From Lasiodiplodia sp. COLG20 (Eukaryota > Ascomycota > Dothideomycetes > Botryosphaeriales > Botryosphaeriaceae): 64,000 nt of DNA. The stretch covers positions 2,542,001 through 2,606,000 of the forward strand of contig VNWV01000003.1 in assembly GCA_009801085.1 (NCBI GenBank), written 5' to 3'. Shown piece by piece: positions 34,622 through 46,756 of the stretch. Within the stretch, counting starts at the first letter, position 1. The number at the start of each line of letters is the position of its first letter. A model generated the notes under the pieces. It did not search any database, was not told where the DNA came from, and saw only the letters and a program-made list of their open reading frames with translations. A program made the translations under genes and the position numbers.

Positions 34622-34883
34622 TAAGTGCGTTCAATATCTTCTAAATGGGGCAAAGGGATGGTTGGAAGAGCGAGAGGGCCTATACATACTGCACTGCCGC
34701 TGCGCTAATGCCCGGCGACTTGGCAGACTAAGCCAATTACGGTAGCATCTGAACGCACTTGGGTGGGGCATGTTGAAGTGCTGAAGGCCCGTGCAAAAGC
34801 GCCACTGCCTCTTCAGGTTAGCCCTTGTTTCTCTGGACAGTCTCTGGAAGTAGTCCTCAAGTCGATACTGGGCGGGATCAGTC

Positions 34884-34890
34884 TATAAAT
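34884..34890 (+). promoter_or_regulatory. TATA box of the PAF-acetylhydrolase-like gene
   Basis: TATAAAT lies 50 bp upstream of the ATG at 34940, in the 318-bp gap shared with the divergent regulator D. This is a strong match in a typical position. Confidence 0.5.
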
Positions 34891-34939
34891 ACGCCTCTAT
34901 GCTTCCTCTCGAGAGTATCAATCAATCCAAAGTTCAACC

Positions 34940-36055
34940 ATGCCTCTCAAACTCCAGCTCGTCACTTTACTCTCTTTCCTTGCCCACGAGACGAGGTCCC
35001 TTTCCATTGGGCAATTCGGGGTCTCTGTCACCACAGCATCCCTAACGGACCATTCGCGTCTCGACCCCTTCGCCCCCTCGTCTCAACCACGCGAGGTTAT
35101 GATCTCAACTTTCAGTCCGGCTACCGACACATGCTCTTCCTTCAGAGAGACACCGTACATGCCGCCAAACACTGCTCGCTTCGAAGGCCTCAAGTTTTCT
35201 ACCGCCTATGGCTTGCCTGCGAGCTTCTTCAGCAACCTGACAATGAAGACGGCCTCTCCTTCCTGCAAAGTTTCGGCCAACCACAATCAATCCACTATTC
35301 TTTTCTCTCCCGCACTCGGCACATCCCGCCATTTCTACAACATCCTCGCCGCCACCCTCGCCAGTCACGGCCACGAAGTCGTCACGATTGACCACCCGTA
35401 TGACGTTGACGTTGTCGAATTCCCGAACGGGACATTGGTCTACGGCATTGACTTCAGCGATGCGCAAATTCCACTGCTTATCGAGACGCGTGCTCTAGAT
35501 ATACGCTTCGTACTGGACACGCTAAGGAACTCGCTCCCTGGTGCCGGCTGCGGAAGGGCTACGATGTCAGCACCAACCGCGCTGGCATATGGACATTCAT
35601 TGGGCGGTGCGGCGGCACTCGTTGCCGCGGCGGAAGACAGTCGATTGCGCGGAGCAGTAAACATGGATGGCTCGGTGGTTGGAGGTCTCCCGCAGAATAA
35701 GTCTGTAACGCAGCCGGTGCTGTTTTTTGGACATGAGGGGAAGAACTTGACCACAGATGAGACTTGGGCATCTGTCTGGCCGAGTTTGAGTGGCTGGAGG
35801 GAGCTGATTACGTTGGAAGGATCGCAACATTACACCTTTTCGGATTTGCCGGCTTTGGTTGCCAGCTTGGGGCTGAACGTGACGGGATCAGACGGCATTC
35901 AGGGTATGTTGGGATCTATCGAGGGCAAGGAAGCACTAGAGACCGTGACCGGTATTCTGGAAAGCTTTTCCAAGCTGGTTGTTGGTGCGATAGGAGCCGA
36001 GGACTTTACCGCTGTCGTTCAAGGGTACAGTAAGATAGATATTGTCGAGTCATAG
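34940..36055 (+). CDS. Secreted PAF-acetylhydrolase isoform II-like lipase
   Basis: Single exon of 371 residues. A signal peptide (MPLKLQLVTLLSFLAHETRS) suggests secretion. The alpha/beta-hydrolase fold is clear: HFYNILAATLASHGHEVVTI, IDHPYD, and the nucleophile elbow GHSLGG with Ser220. The likely acid is Asp in VNMDGSVVGG and the His lies in EGSQHYTFSDLPAL. This order and the MDGS/HYTFSD motifs are those of the platelet-activating-factor acetylhydrolase family, which in fungi are secreted esterases or lipases acting on small acyl esters. Several N-glycosylation sequons (NLT, NQS, NGT, NKS, NVT) fit an extracellular location. Head-to-head with a Zn2Cys6 gene. Confidence 0.88.
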   Translation: MPLKLQLVTLLSFLAHETRSLSIGQFGVSVTTASLTDHSRLDPFAPSSQPREVMISTFSPATDTCSSFRETPYMPPNTARFEGLKFSTAYGLPASFFSNLTMKTASPSCKVSANHNQSTILFSPALGTSRHFYNILAATLASHGHEVVTIDHPYDVDVVEFPNGTLVYGIDFSDAQIPLLIETRALDIRFVLDTLRNSLPGAGCGRATMSAPTALAYGHSLGGAAALVAAAEDSRLRGAVNMDGSVVGGLPQNKSVTQPVLFFGHEGKNLTTDETWASVWPSLSGWRELITLEGSQHYTFSDLPALVASLGLNVTGSDGIQGMLGSIEGKEALETVTGILESFSKLVVGAIGAEDFTAVVQGYSKIDIVES

Positions 36056-36214
36056 ACTCTGCGAAAGATACTGAAATATAATCGTATTTCCACCTCTCAA
36101 CACATTTTTTTCCATTACAGCTGCTGTCATTTGACGACTATGATTTGTATAGGTAGTCTTCTGCCATTACCAAATCGTGGATACTTATCGAAACTCTTCC
36201 ACTATCCGCCAACC

Positions 36215-37189
36215 CTACGGCGGTGTAAGCGTTATCCTCCCTTTGGTGTCGTAAAATATCTCCCTCATTTTCACGCTCCTCAAATGATCAACACCGCCCG
36301 ACAGCTCACAATCGTGGTAGAACAACCACCACCGACCCTCAAACTCGACAATGGAGTGATGCGTCGTCCACCCCAGCACCGGCTCCAAAATCCTCCCCTG
36401 ATACGTGAACGGGCCCAACGGGCTATCCCCCGTCGCATAGACCAAGTAATGCGTATCACCCGTACTGTACGAGAAGTAGTACTTGCCGGCGTACTTGTGC
36501 ATCCACGCCGCCTCGAAGAAGCGCCTGTCATGATCATCCGCCGCCAACAACTCCCCGCTCTCATCCAAAATCCGCAGCTCCCTCGGCGCCTCCACAAACT
36601 CCAGCATATCTTCCGTCAGCTGCGCGACGCGCGGGCACAGCGCCGGCACGCCCGCGCCGCTGGGCTCGTGGGGCCCGCTCTGCGTCTCGTCGAAGCTGCC
36701 GTCGGGCCGGTAGCACTGCAGCTGGCCGCCCCAGATGCCACCGAAATACAGGTACGCCTTGCCGTCATCGTCGACGAAGGACGCCGGGTCGATGCTGTAG
36801 CTGCCCTTGATCGGCTCGGGCTGCGGCTTGAAGGGCCCCTCGGGCCGGTCGCCGACGGCCACGCCGATGCGGAAGATGCCCGCCTTGTCGCGCGCCGGGA
36901 AGTACAGGTAGTACTTTCCGTTCTTGGTCGCCGCGTCAGGTGCCCACAGCTGCTTAGACACCCACGGCACGTCGCCGGCGGACAGCGCGACGCCGTGGTC
37001 CGTGGCGGGCCCGCCGGGTTGGGTGAGCGAGAGGACGTGGTAGTCGGCCATGTCGTACTGGTCGCCGTTGTCGTTGAACTTGATGTCCGTCTCGCGGTCG
37101 TGCGAGGGGTAGATGTACAGTTTCCCCTCGAAGACGTGGGCGGATGGGTCCGCCGTGTAGATGTGTGTGACGAGTGGTTTGGATGCCAT
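36215..37189 (-). CDS. Glycoside hydrolase family 43 (beta-xylosidase/alpha-arabinofuranosidase type)
   Basis: Single exon of 324 residues. The five-bladed propeller motifs of GH43 are present: IYTADPSAHVFEG with Asp14 (base), KGSYSIDPASFVDDDGKAYL with Asp134 (pKa modulator) and RRFFEAAWMHKYAGKYYFSY with Glu226 (acid). There is no signal peptide, so the enzyme is probably intracellular and acts on imported oligosaccharides rather than on wall polymers. The length matches single-domain GH43 proteins with no carbohydrate-binding module. It is convergent with the lipase gene (159 bp gap). An overlapping antisense open frame across the whole gene is a codon-bias shadow. Confidence 0.9.
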   Translation of the reverse strand: MASKPLVTHIYTADPSAHVFEGKLYIYPSHDRETDIKFNDNGDQYDMADYHVLSLTQPGGPATDHGVALSAGDVPWVSKQLWAPDAATKNGKYYLYFPARDKAGIFRIGVAVGDRPEGPFKPQPEPIKGSYSIDPASFVDDDGKAYLYFGGIWGGQLQCYRPDGSFDETQSGPHEPSGAGVPALCPRVAQLTEDMLEFVEAPRELRILDESGELLAADDHDRRFFEAAWMHKYAGKYYFSYSTGDTHYLVYATGDSPLGPFTYQGRILEPVLGWTTHHSIVEFEGRWWLFYHDCELSGGVDHLRSVKMREIFYDTKGRITLTPP

Positions 37190-37840
37190 TTTGGGATGTC
37201 TCTGTATCTTTCTGAGGGACGGTTGTGAAGCGGAAATGCCGTAATGGTTGCTCCCTTTTTGGGCCTTGTGAGCGTGTTGATTAGTCTTTGTTTGTATATA
37301 TAGCTTGCTGCAGATGTTCCATTGTGAACGTGGGGTTGTCGCGGGGGGACGCGCTCTTTACCCGAATTAGCCTGCCACTGATTTACCCGGCGCCAGAAAT
37401 GGACATCCTTCAGACTCTTCTGTGCGGATAAACAGGCAGGAGGAAGCCAAGCCGCTCGTTTAGCCAAATTCAGGCAGATGAATTAGTAACTAGATGATTA
37501 CAGTCCAAACTAGCAAACCTCTCCGCTTAGCCATAAGAAAAACATACGGCAGCTGGTGCTCATGTGCTCGTGTGGACAGCTGATATCTAGATGTGAATTT
37601 GAGCTTTTAAGAGCGCACGAATGCGCCCGAGTATCGGGTTGTGAATAGACTGCTGAAATTTTAGACAGAATGCTTTGCTCGAATATGTCAACAACCTAAA
37701 TCTTTTTTTACACAAACCACCGCAATGCAGCAAAGACCCAAGCTACACCGGCATGTCCCCTGCCCCAACTTTTTCAAAAAGTCATAGCCATAACTCCGTA
37801 TCCCATGCCATCACCGCCTTAATCATACCCCATCACAATC
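37190..37840. other. Intergenic 650 bp, promoter of the GH43 gene
   Basis: Contains a TATATATA stretch near 37295-37302, about 106 bp upstream of the GH43 start (minus strand), and the 3' flank of the KRE33-like gene. No gene recognised. Confidence 0.45.
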
Positions 37841-40800
37841 TCACCGATGCTTCCCCTTCTTGCCTTTCTTCTCTTTCAACGCTTCCGCTTCCTTCAACAC
37901 CTCTTCAACCGCCTCGCCCGCCTTCCGCTTCGAGCCTCCACTCTTGGACTTCACACTGACCGTCGTGCTCTTCCGCCCATCATGAGATGCTTTCGAGACC
38001 TGCTTCTCAGCGTCGGCCCAGTCGTGCGCATCACCTGAGGCGATAGCGTATCTGCAAACACAAAAATTGTTAGCAAATGCTATCGAGGAAAACGGTAGTA
38101 GAGGTCTGTAGTGCTTCACTTACTTGTCCAAAGGCAGAGCATCAATCATACTCCTCATCCTTTCCCTCTCAGCCCGCCTTACCTCATCCGCCTCCTCCTC
38201 AAGCTCGTCGTTCAAGCTCTGCGCGAGTGGCTGGAACCTCTTCGTAGTTGTCTCGCCATCAACTCCCTCCTCATCATCCTCTGGCGCATCAGGCAGGTCT
38301 TCTGCGACGGCACCCTCGACTAGGCCGCGGAAGTGCGCCGAGATCTTGCGCATGGTCTTGATGAACATGGCCAGAATCTGCGAGCTGTTGAGGTCCAGTT
38401 CCTTGCCGACGTCCTCGAGCATCCGGCGCTGGAGGCCAATGGCGAGCAGCAGCGCCGTCTGCAGCCCCGAGAGCTTAAGCTCACCTGCCGAAGACCTGAG
38501 GCGGCCGAGGAAGTAGAGGTGCGCGATGGTGGGGAGCATGTCGAGGATGACATGGTAGTCGAGCATGTTGTTCGCGTAGCTGTCCAGGCGCTTGAGGTCG
38601 AAGGGAGAAAAGATGTCGTCCAGCTCCGCTTTGGTGAGTGGTTTGGTCGAGGCCGACGTGTCGTACTTGATACCGGAGGAAGCGGCCTCGTTAATGCTGA
38701 GGGCGACCGGGGACTCAAAGGTACGGAACTGGTAGGACAGCAAAGAGAGGAAGCGACGCTGGAAGTCTCGCGAGAAAGCACCGAGCCAGCTAGGGTCCGC
38801 ATTTGTTTGCGTCTCTAGAGTGCGCAGCATGACGCAGGTGTGTTCGCCGGTCAGGTCATTAGCAGTCTGGCGGAGGTAGACAGGTACAAATGAGGAGCGC
38901 TTCCAAAATCTTTGGAGCTCCTTGGTAAGACCGTAGCTCACACCCATCCAATCGAGTGCCGGGGGCTTCCTCTCCGAGAGACGAGCGAAAAGGGGCGGCA
39001 TTGCAGTGATGTCGCGAACCTTCACGTTATCCTGCAAAAGACTGGAGCTCTCCAGCTCTTCATCCGTCACACGAACCATCGTCTCCTCCTCGGTGGGGTC
39101 AACCTCAGACAAGCTGGTGAACTTGCCTTCGTAGAAATCGGTGAGGAGTTCAATAGCTTTACGACCGTAGCCCATGCCGATGTAGTCAGGGTTCGTAGCA
39201 ATGCGGACAACACGGGCACCCGAAAGACCAGCGAACTCCTCGTCCTGGAATTGTTGACTGACGAGCCAAGGAATAAGGTCACCACCGGCCCTCTGACCCC
39301 TGCTCAAGCTGTTGAGCACGCTCTCTCGGCTAATTTGACCCTCCATGGCAACCTGGATAACGCAAAGAGGCTCCGGAAGCTTGTTGCTGCCCTCGTCGAC
39401 TGGAGGAACCAAAACAAACAGTTGGTGCGCCGGGGCATCAGACATGAGTTGGAGATCATTAGGAGAGTTCTTGTAGTGGCTTGCCACGTATAGGGCCATC
39501 ATTTGCTGCAGGAACTTCTCAGAAACAGGGTGGAAAGAAAACAGGGTATCTCGGTTAACGTGCAAAAGCTGGCATTGGGATGGATCGGGGCATCCTTGGG
39601 TGTTCATCCTGGAACGTGGAAGGGTCGCATCAAGGCAAAGCAGCTTGTTCATCCACTTCTCCACAGCGTCACCAGGTGCGTATCTGATGGATTCAGCCAG
39701 AGTAATCTCACGGAGTGTGCGGCCGCCTGAGACCACTTCTGATCCGCTCTTTGCCTCCTTCCCGGTCGAGCGGTCAGCGATTACCTGGTCAGCGCCCTTC
39801 TTGGAGCCGCCCCGGGATTGCTCTCTCAGCTTCTGAATGAGCTTAAGAGAAAGCGATCTTCCCGTACCCTCGTAACCATTGATTGTGGATGCCATGAAGA
39901 CCAGGTAGGGTCCCATCAGCTTCTGGACGAGAGGCAGGGGAATAGCAGCAGCCTCATCAATCACCAACAGCTCGGCCTGGCCCAAGACATGAGCATCCTG
40001 CGGCTGAATATACTGGATGGTCTGCCTGTGCTGGCGGTGCACGTTGACACGGACGATGGCCTTGTTGAAGTCGGGATTCGTCGACTGGATGATCGAATAG
40101 TCGACGTGGTCCATGTACTCAAGCGCATCGAATCCTTTGAAGACGAACTCGAAGAAAGTTTTCAAGTTCTCGGGGCTCGGTGCGGTGATGAAAATGTTGC
40201 TGTAGCCGTGGGCGACGGCAGCGGCGACGGCAACACCGAGAGCAGCGGACTTACCACGACCTCTAGCAGCGGTCAGGGTGACAGTACTTTGGAGCGTCTT
40301 CTCGGCGATGGCATCGATGAAGGTCAACAGACCCTTGGCCTGGTCCACGGTGCGAGCAAGAGACACCAGAGAGCCAACGGGCTGGGAGTCGGCAAGGGAC
40401 TCCTTGATCTCCTCCAACTCCTTCGCCTGGGGCGTCTTTCCTTCGAGCTCCGGGTCGGGCGGGGGCAGTTGGCGCACGGTCTTGCCACCGGAGATGGGGA
40501 GGACGTTCAGCTCGTCGTCGACAACCAGACAAGACTCGCAGCTGCCGAGGGAGAGAATGAAGCGCTCGTTGAAGCGGGCGACGACATCGCCGTGAGCCTC
40601 GGTGCGGTAGCGTGAATGCACGTCCATGGACATGGTATAGAGCTGCTTCAGACTGGACATGCCCTTGAGTAGCAAGATGACCAGACCGCCACCCTCGACA
40701 GTTTCAATAGTGCGGGCGAGCAGGTTGGGGGTGATGGCCTCAAAGTCCTGCAGAATGCACATGCCGTAGGTGTTTCCGAGAATCTTTTCCGTCTCCTTGT

Positions 40801-41122
40801 AGTAGACATAGCGGATGTTCTGGGTGGAGATGAATAGCTCGAAGGGGTCGTTCTCATCGACGTCGCGGATTCCGCGCTTGATTTCCTTCTTGATCTTCTT
40901 TTCGCGCTTCTTGCGGTGGCTCGAGAAGCCCAGCAGCTTGTTCTTGTATGCCCACAGCACGCTCTTGTTCAGCTTAACGTCGACGTTAAGCAGGATGTGA
41001 TACAGGTTGACGATGACATCCTTCTGGTGGTCTCCGACAACGACGAAAAAGCTGCGCTTGCGCTCCTGGGCTCCGTTGCGGATCAGGGCGGGGATGCGGG
41101 CGTCAATGGCCTTCTTGACCAT
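37841..41122 (-). CDS. KRE33: RNA cytidine acetyltransferase (Kre33/NAT10 family)
   Basis: Two exons, 41122-38124 and 38051-37841, give 1069 residues, close to yeast Kre33 (1056). Start MVKKAIDARIPALIRNGAQE is conserved in the family. Domains in order: DUF1726/TmcA N-terminal part, and a helicase domain with Walker A in TAARGRGKSAALG near residue 285 and a DEAA-type Walker B (LLVIDEAAAIPLP). A GNAT acetyltransferase domain follows (VRIATNPDYIGMGYGRKAIE near 640). Last comes the tRNA-binding C-terminal domain and a Lys-rich tail (KEKKGKKGKHR) typical of nucleolar proteins. The enzyme makes N4-acetylcytidine in 18S rRNA and tRNA and is needed for 40S assembly. The open frame extends upstream of the ATG by about 150 codons without family similarity; this is ignored. 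Divergent from the GT90 gene with about 390 bp between starts. Confidence 0.95.
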
Positions 41123-41515
41123 GGTGGGCAGCTGCGGCGCCGTGTCCGCGGCGGGCGGTGGTTCGGACGAAGAGCGCAGGCGATGCGCAGGGTCGGGGCG
41201 CGTCGCGTCGCGATAGTCGTACGGCGCGAGGGTCCTGGAAGGTGCGCACAGCAGCGCAGGGTATCTCGGGGATCGGGGTGGGAGCTGTCGCGCGTCGCGG
41301 CGTGGGAGATGGTGTTCTGTGGGAGCGGGAGGAAAAAAGTGCGCCAAGATTCCGCGGCGATAAGATAAGCTGGACCCCTGCGCTGCCCTGAGCTCTCGCC
41401 CGCACGCGAGTACGCGGCCAGCCCAGACACCATGTCGCACAGCCTCACAATCGTCGCCGTTGCTTCTCCTGCCCTCACTTGCACTAATATGCTGCTTAGC
41501 GGCTAACAGCCACCA

Positions 41516-44500
41516 ATGGAGCGGGTAGCCGCTCTCTGGATCGTGTATGCCTGTTCCCGCCTGTGTCTCCGCCTTCCGCAACCACAGCTCAACTCACACG
41601 CCGCAGAGGGCTACTCGCCTGTACCGCCCATCTCACCGCGTCTCTCGATAAATCCATCGCCCTCGAGCGCCCCGTCCACGCTTCCGTCGTAGTCCTGCTC
41701 ATTGCTGGTGTCGCCCTGCTTCTTACCGATAAAGTCCGCCCCTTGCACATCAAATCCGCCGCGTCGGGACAGCAGTATGCGCCAATTCCTTTGTCAGACC
41801 TCGGCGACGCCCACGGCTCGCGCCCTGTGTCGCCTGCGCCTGCAGATCCGCCTGCCGCCCAGGAACACCGCCCAAAGCTTGGCCCGAAACTGCAATGCGC
41901 CCTTGTTGCATTCCTCCTCTGCGCTCGTATCGAGATCTTGCGTCAGGTTGTCTCGGGCAGTGAATGTTCAACAGCGAGCCGCGAGACTCTGGTGCCAATC
42001 TTCATTGCTGTCGCCGATTGGTGGTTTATCCGCCGCCGCCAATCCCGTCCGCGTCAACAAGACGACCACAATGACATGGACAGCACCGTCTATAGCGATG
42101 CCTTGAGTGGCCTTGTTACTAGTAGCTGGAGACCCCTTATGGCTGTTGTCCTTCTCTCTTGGTCTAGTACTGCCGCCATCGCCCGCACGTTGCCCGCAAA
42201 GTCCTCCTACATTTGCTCTCCTACTTCTCGTGAATACACCATGATACCCAGGCTTCAGATTGCTGGCGTTTTATTGGATGGTTTCCTTGCTGTATTGTTG
42301 TATCAACTATTAGACTTATATTGGCCCAGACCTGGCAGCTCAATTTCCAAGGGAACATCTTGTTTGGGATTGGCGTGCGTAGTAAGTCCGATCACCTGCC
42401 CACGAATCAAGTTTACGCAATACCGAAAGAAAGGGTTGTTCAAGCGCGGCTATCATCTTTCGTTCCTCAAGCCTTCGCTTTGGCTTTTGGGCAAGATGTT
42501 TTCGAAAATAATTATCTATGCTAACTTCGCCTGGCCCAGGTCTCCGCCATCAGCTGGATTTTGATCGGTGCTGGCATATATCAATGGGGCCCCACATATG
42601 CCCGTAGCTTGATCAGCCCCACGCCGATGGACTTCACTTCAAGCGTCATCAAGCTGGCAATTGAAGCATCTCTTGCCGCAACATGCGCTGTTCACTCTGT
42701 GAGAATACTGCTTGATCTCTGCTTTTTATGTTGGCCGCTGACCATTAGGAAAGATGAAGCAATTTGGGATGCTGTCCATTTCGGTCCTAACTCTCTTTGC
42801 TTCCGCCTTTACTTCTCTCTTCATAGCCACTTGGAATCACTCGCACCCTTTTCCTCCACTCCCTGGAGGACTGGTGCTTTCTCTGGTCGGGATGACTTTC
42901 AGCTTGATCTTCTATTGCCTCCGCGACCCATCAGACCATCAAGGATCTCTCTCCAAGCTGAAGCCCCTCTCGCGCCTCTGGGGCTTCTATCCAATACTTG
43001 GTACGCTTTTTCTGCTACAGCTGTTGCTAGTATTCAATGGGGATGACGAAATCCGGTATCACCCGATCGACATGCTGCTCTTCAATGCCAAGGAAAAGAA
43101 TGATGCCTGGCTTCAGTGGGCCTCGTCCAGTCTCACCCTGCAATCAGCGGCTGTGAATTACACAACGCGGTACCAGCGACATCCACCACCTCATTTCGAC
43201 GAGTGGTTTTCGTATGCCACTAGCCGTTCATCAATCATTATAGATGACTTCGACTCGATCCACAACAATTTGCTTCCCTTCTGGTCCCTTAGTCCGGCTG
43301 AGATCAGGCAGCGCACGTGGGAGGCCATTGCCGACCCATCAAAAGGCATTGGTGGCATCTTCATCCGCAACGGCAAAGCACGCATTGCGCCTAACGTGCC
43401 GCGCAACCAACGGATGATGCTGGATACCATCATCCAAATGATTGACAAGTTTGGTCAATGGCTTCCGGACATGGATCTGGCCTTCAATCTGAATAACGAA
43501 TGCCGTGTGGCTGTACCTTTTGAGGAGATGGAGGCCATAGGCGCAGGCATAGCAGATGCAATCAGCAAAGAGAAGACTGAGAAGGATCTCACGAATGATT
43601 TCTCTCCAGAACGCGAAACTGGATGGCAAAGGATTCCGGAGGCCCCCCACAGCACGGAGCATTTTATTACTCTCTCCCGACGCTCAATTTGGGATGAGTT
43701 TGGTTCAATGACCTGCCCACCCAACTCGCCAGCCCGGTCCCGACGGATTTGGAACCATAGGAATTTCTGTGCCTCATGCGCGCTTCCCCATACCCTCGGG
43801 GCGTTCTTCGCCAACTGGACCCTGGCGTCAGACATTTGCTACCAACCTGACCTTGCGAACCTCCACGGCTTTTACACTTCGCCCAACAACTTCATTGGCA
43901 CACAGCGCCTCCTCCCAATCTTCAGCCAAAGCAAAGCGCCAGGATTCAACGACATCATCTACCCCTCAGCCTGGAACTACATGGACCGCGTCGCCTATGC
44001 GCCCACCGACGAACAGCCCGACCCGATCTTCGAAAACAAGAAGCTCGACCTCTTCTGGCGTGGTGCCACGTCCGAAGGCTTCGCAACCGGCGACTCCGCC
44101 GCCTGGAAAGGCATGACGCGGCAGCGCATGGTGCATGTGCTCAGCCTGACCAACGACACGCAGGTTCTGCCGCTGCCACACCCTATCGCCAGCTACAAGC
44201 GCAAGCTGCGCTACGTCCCAGTCGATCCAGCGATCCTGCGCGCCTCCATCCCCGTCGATGTTGCATTCTCTGACATCGCACGCTGCGCCGAGCCGGCCTG
44301 CAGCGCGGAGCGAGACCTCTTCCTCGCCAACTCTCCTCCCTCCACAGACGGCGACACCAGCAGCAGTAACAAACGCAGGAAGCGAGAGGAGCAGAAAAAC
44401 AGGCTTCCTTTCCAATCCCACTGGCAGCACCGCTATCTCCTCGACGCCGACGGCGCCGCCTTCTCCGGCCGCTTCCTCGCTTTCCTACGCTCGCGCAGCC

Positions 44501-44883
44501 TGCCGTTCAAGGTCCAACCGCTCTTCCACGAGTGGTGGCACGACCGCGTCACGCCGTGGCTGCACTTCGTCCCGCTCGACCCGCGCCTGCAGGGACTTTG
44601 GCCCACGCTGGCTTATTTCTCCGGCTTCAAGGGCGTTGTCAGAGGCACCGAGGTCGTCGTTGACGGCGATCAGACACAGGCGAAGAGGATTGCGGAGGAG
44701 GGGAGGAGGTGGGCAGAAAAGACGCTGCGGCGGGAGGATATGGAGGTGTATTTCTTTAGGTTGTTGCTTGAGTGGGGCAGGTTGACTGATGACAATAGAG
44801 ATGGGCTAGGGTATGTGCCAGTTGGCGGAGCGGCGGGAGCCAGGAAGGGAGATGAGAATGAAGCCGACGCGGGCGAAAGTTAA
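41516..44883 (+). CDS. CAP10-like glycosyltransferase (GT90) with N-terminal membrane domain
   Basis: Model exons 41516-41562 (tentative), 41607-42381, 42540-42698 and 42754-44883, total about 1036 residues. The N-terminal third is hydrophobic, with several membrane spans (PVHASVVVLLIAGVALLL, LIGAGIYQWG, LSISVLTLFASAFTSLFIAT, FYPILGTLFLLQLLL). The C-terminal half carries the CAP10/DUF821 domain: MDRVAYAPTDE, LDLFWRGATSEGFATG, SYKRKLRYVPVDPA and the conserved HEWWHDRVTPWLHFVPLDPR. Family members are Golgi alpha-1,2-xylosyltransferase-like enzymes modifying glycans. The first exon is uncertain because the long open frame begins only with GTG at 41563; ATG at 41516 with a 44-nt intron restores frame. 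The last intron needs an AAG acceptor. Confidence 0.8.
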
Positions 44884-45568
44884 GGCTGGGGGTTACAGTA
44901 GAATAGATATGGTCTTTTTTTTTTTTTTATACAGTTCTAGAACAGATACAACCTGCATCGATGTCTTCCTCTTATAATTGTTTCTATGATTATCCAGTCA
45001 CTTACTCACAACTCGGTAGGCTTATACTCTTCAGGATACTCGAAGAATACTTAGGCTGAAGCAATGATCGGACCTCTGCTCGATCTATCCAGGCAGGTAG
45101 TTGAAGCTATCGTCTGGACATAGATGTGTAATTAATAAATGACAGAGTATCTGGTGGATTCCATGACATTCTCCCTTCTTCGTTTGTTATTTGCTATCTA
45201 TTAGCTACTGGCGCGTATATATTCTACGCTGCCCCACAGATAGCTTATAGACCGTTCTGCGCATTCTTCATAATTATATATTTGCTTCCCAACGATAACT
45301 TCAGATACCCATAACACGGACATATAGCGAGACTGCATTGTTTTGACACAATGCCGCTGGAATTTCCGCCGAACGTGTTACAGATATCTCAGTAGTGTTA
45401 GTGCGGCCATGTGAATGTAGGTGCCGCGGTGGCACGGGCCATATATTTGACTACTTGCTCGGGACGCTGCCCTCCATCCTTCTTCACCCGACAACCTCGT
45501 TCTTGAGAGCCACCTAGATCCGACATTCGCCATATTCCCACGCTGACTCCGCATCACCACGCCTTGAC
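44884..45568. other. Intergenic 685 bp with a partial palindromic repeat
   Basis: AT-rich, with a poly-T run near 44914-44928 and one arm of the repeat family at 45094-45145. No gene recognised. Confidence 0.5.
45094..45145 (+). repeat. Palindromic repeat family, partial copy (copy E)
   Basis: One arm of the repeat (core GTAGTTGAAGCTATCGTC) is present, followed by a diverged spacer resembling copy F. No right arm is recognisable, so this is a truncated or decayed copy. Confidence 0.6.
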
Positions 45569-46524
45569 ATGGATCCCACCGCAGACCCATCCTTTCAAAA
45601 GACGATCAGCCATAAGCGCCTTAGGTCCAGCAGCGACAGTACGGACCCCACCAGCCATGAGCCGCTAGCGAAGAGAGCCAAGGTCGACTCTGCAGAGGGC
45701 AAGTCCCTTGGATTACACACGTCCTTGACAGCGAACCGAGAGCCAGGACAAATGGTCAGTCATCCAGTATGCTTGTGTCAACCCTTTGCTAATTCAATTA
45801 CTAGACTTTGAGCCCCGGAAGGCCCTCGTCCCAGCAGTCGGCTGACCGCACCACCTTCCGCTGGAAGGATCTACCGGGTGAACTGAAGAATCACATCTAC
45901 GAGTACGCCCTCACAGATCCTGCGCCAATTTCGGTCTTCCGCCCACAGAAACGCACCGAGAGCAACTACCTGCTTGTCAATCTTCTCCTGGCCAGCAAGG
46001 AAATATACGCCGAGGCCGCGCCCATCCTGTATGGTGCAAACACCTTCCGCTTCAGCGCTTGCCAGTCAGTCGAGAAGTGGCTGGACAAGATTGGCACGAA
46101 CGCGGTGAAGTGGGTCAAGAACATCACGTTGGAGCTGGACAACCCATGGGCGGTCAGACGCGCGCATAGCATGCACATTCGACTGCGCGCAGCCGAAGCG
46201 CTGGACAACTTCGTTGTGGTCAACAAGTGTTCGCGCCCTTTGGACGCGTTGGAGGCTTCCGTGTGGATCAACCAGCTGGGCGAAGCTAGTCAGTGGCTTC
46301 TAGAGCTGGGCGATAACCAAGCCGACCGCGATGCTGCTATTGATCATATCTTCACGCATGCGGGCAGCTACGATACTCTCAAGCCCTGGATTCCAGGAGA
46401 GGTATGGGGAAGGCACTTTGCCGTGGCCGTGGCAGCGGTGGAGGAAGGCCAGAAGATCAAGCTGCGTGATGGTCTTAAGCATCAAGCTTCCGTTAACGCG
46501 CGTCGATTGCATTGGCCAGCGTAG
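45569..46524 (+). CDS. F-box-like/2EXR-type protein, paralogue 1
   Basis: Exons 45569-45754 and 45805-46524 give 301 residues. The first exon encodes a Ser/Thr-rich head with a basic patch (LAKRAKVDS) that could be a nuclear signal. The second has the recurrent fungal motif WKDLPGELKNHIYEYALTD, then LLVNLLLASKEIYAEAAPIL, YGANTFRF, and VKWVKNITLEL. This is the layout of fungal F-box-like (2EXR/DUF7730-type) proteins, which form large, poorly understood families. It is a clear diverged paralogue of the gene at 47386-48381; both share the L-x-GE-I/L-KN-x-IY block and the YG-x-N/H-FRF block. Molecular role unknown; a ubiquitin-ligase adaptor is only a guess. Confidence 0.78.
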
Positions 46525-46756
46525 GGTGTCTGCCCTTGTCGGCTTCGCTATGCTATAGGGCGGAACTTTTGGAGGAATTGGCATTGATTCTGGATGCGGT
46601 ATCAGGATAATGAAAGTTAGGCGACTCGAAGGTTTGCGCGGAAATCGTCTGGAAAGTGGATATCATGCATGGTCTTCAATGCTTCATTAGCCTCGGTAAT
46701 GTAGTAGTATTGGACAATTCGAATTGCTGTAGTTTCATTTCTAGCTACCCATGTGC

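Noticed and set aside
36131..37228. 365-codon plus-strand open frame over the GH43 gene
   Set aside because: It is antisense to a gene with all GH43 catalytic residues, has an Arg/Val-rich composition typical of GC-bias shadows and shows no domain.
39818..40615. 265-codon plus-strand open frame inside the Kre33/NAT10 gene
   Set aside because: It is antisense to the conserved helicase domain and has no family similarity.
41123..41581. N-terminal extension of the Kre33/NAT10 frame by about 150 codons
   Set aside because: The family starts with MVKKAIDARIPALIRNGAQE; the upstream part is low-complexity, overlaps the divergent promoter and the GT90 start.
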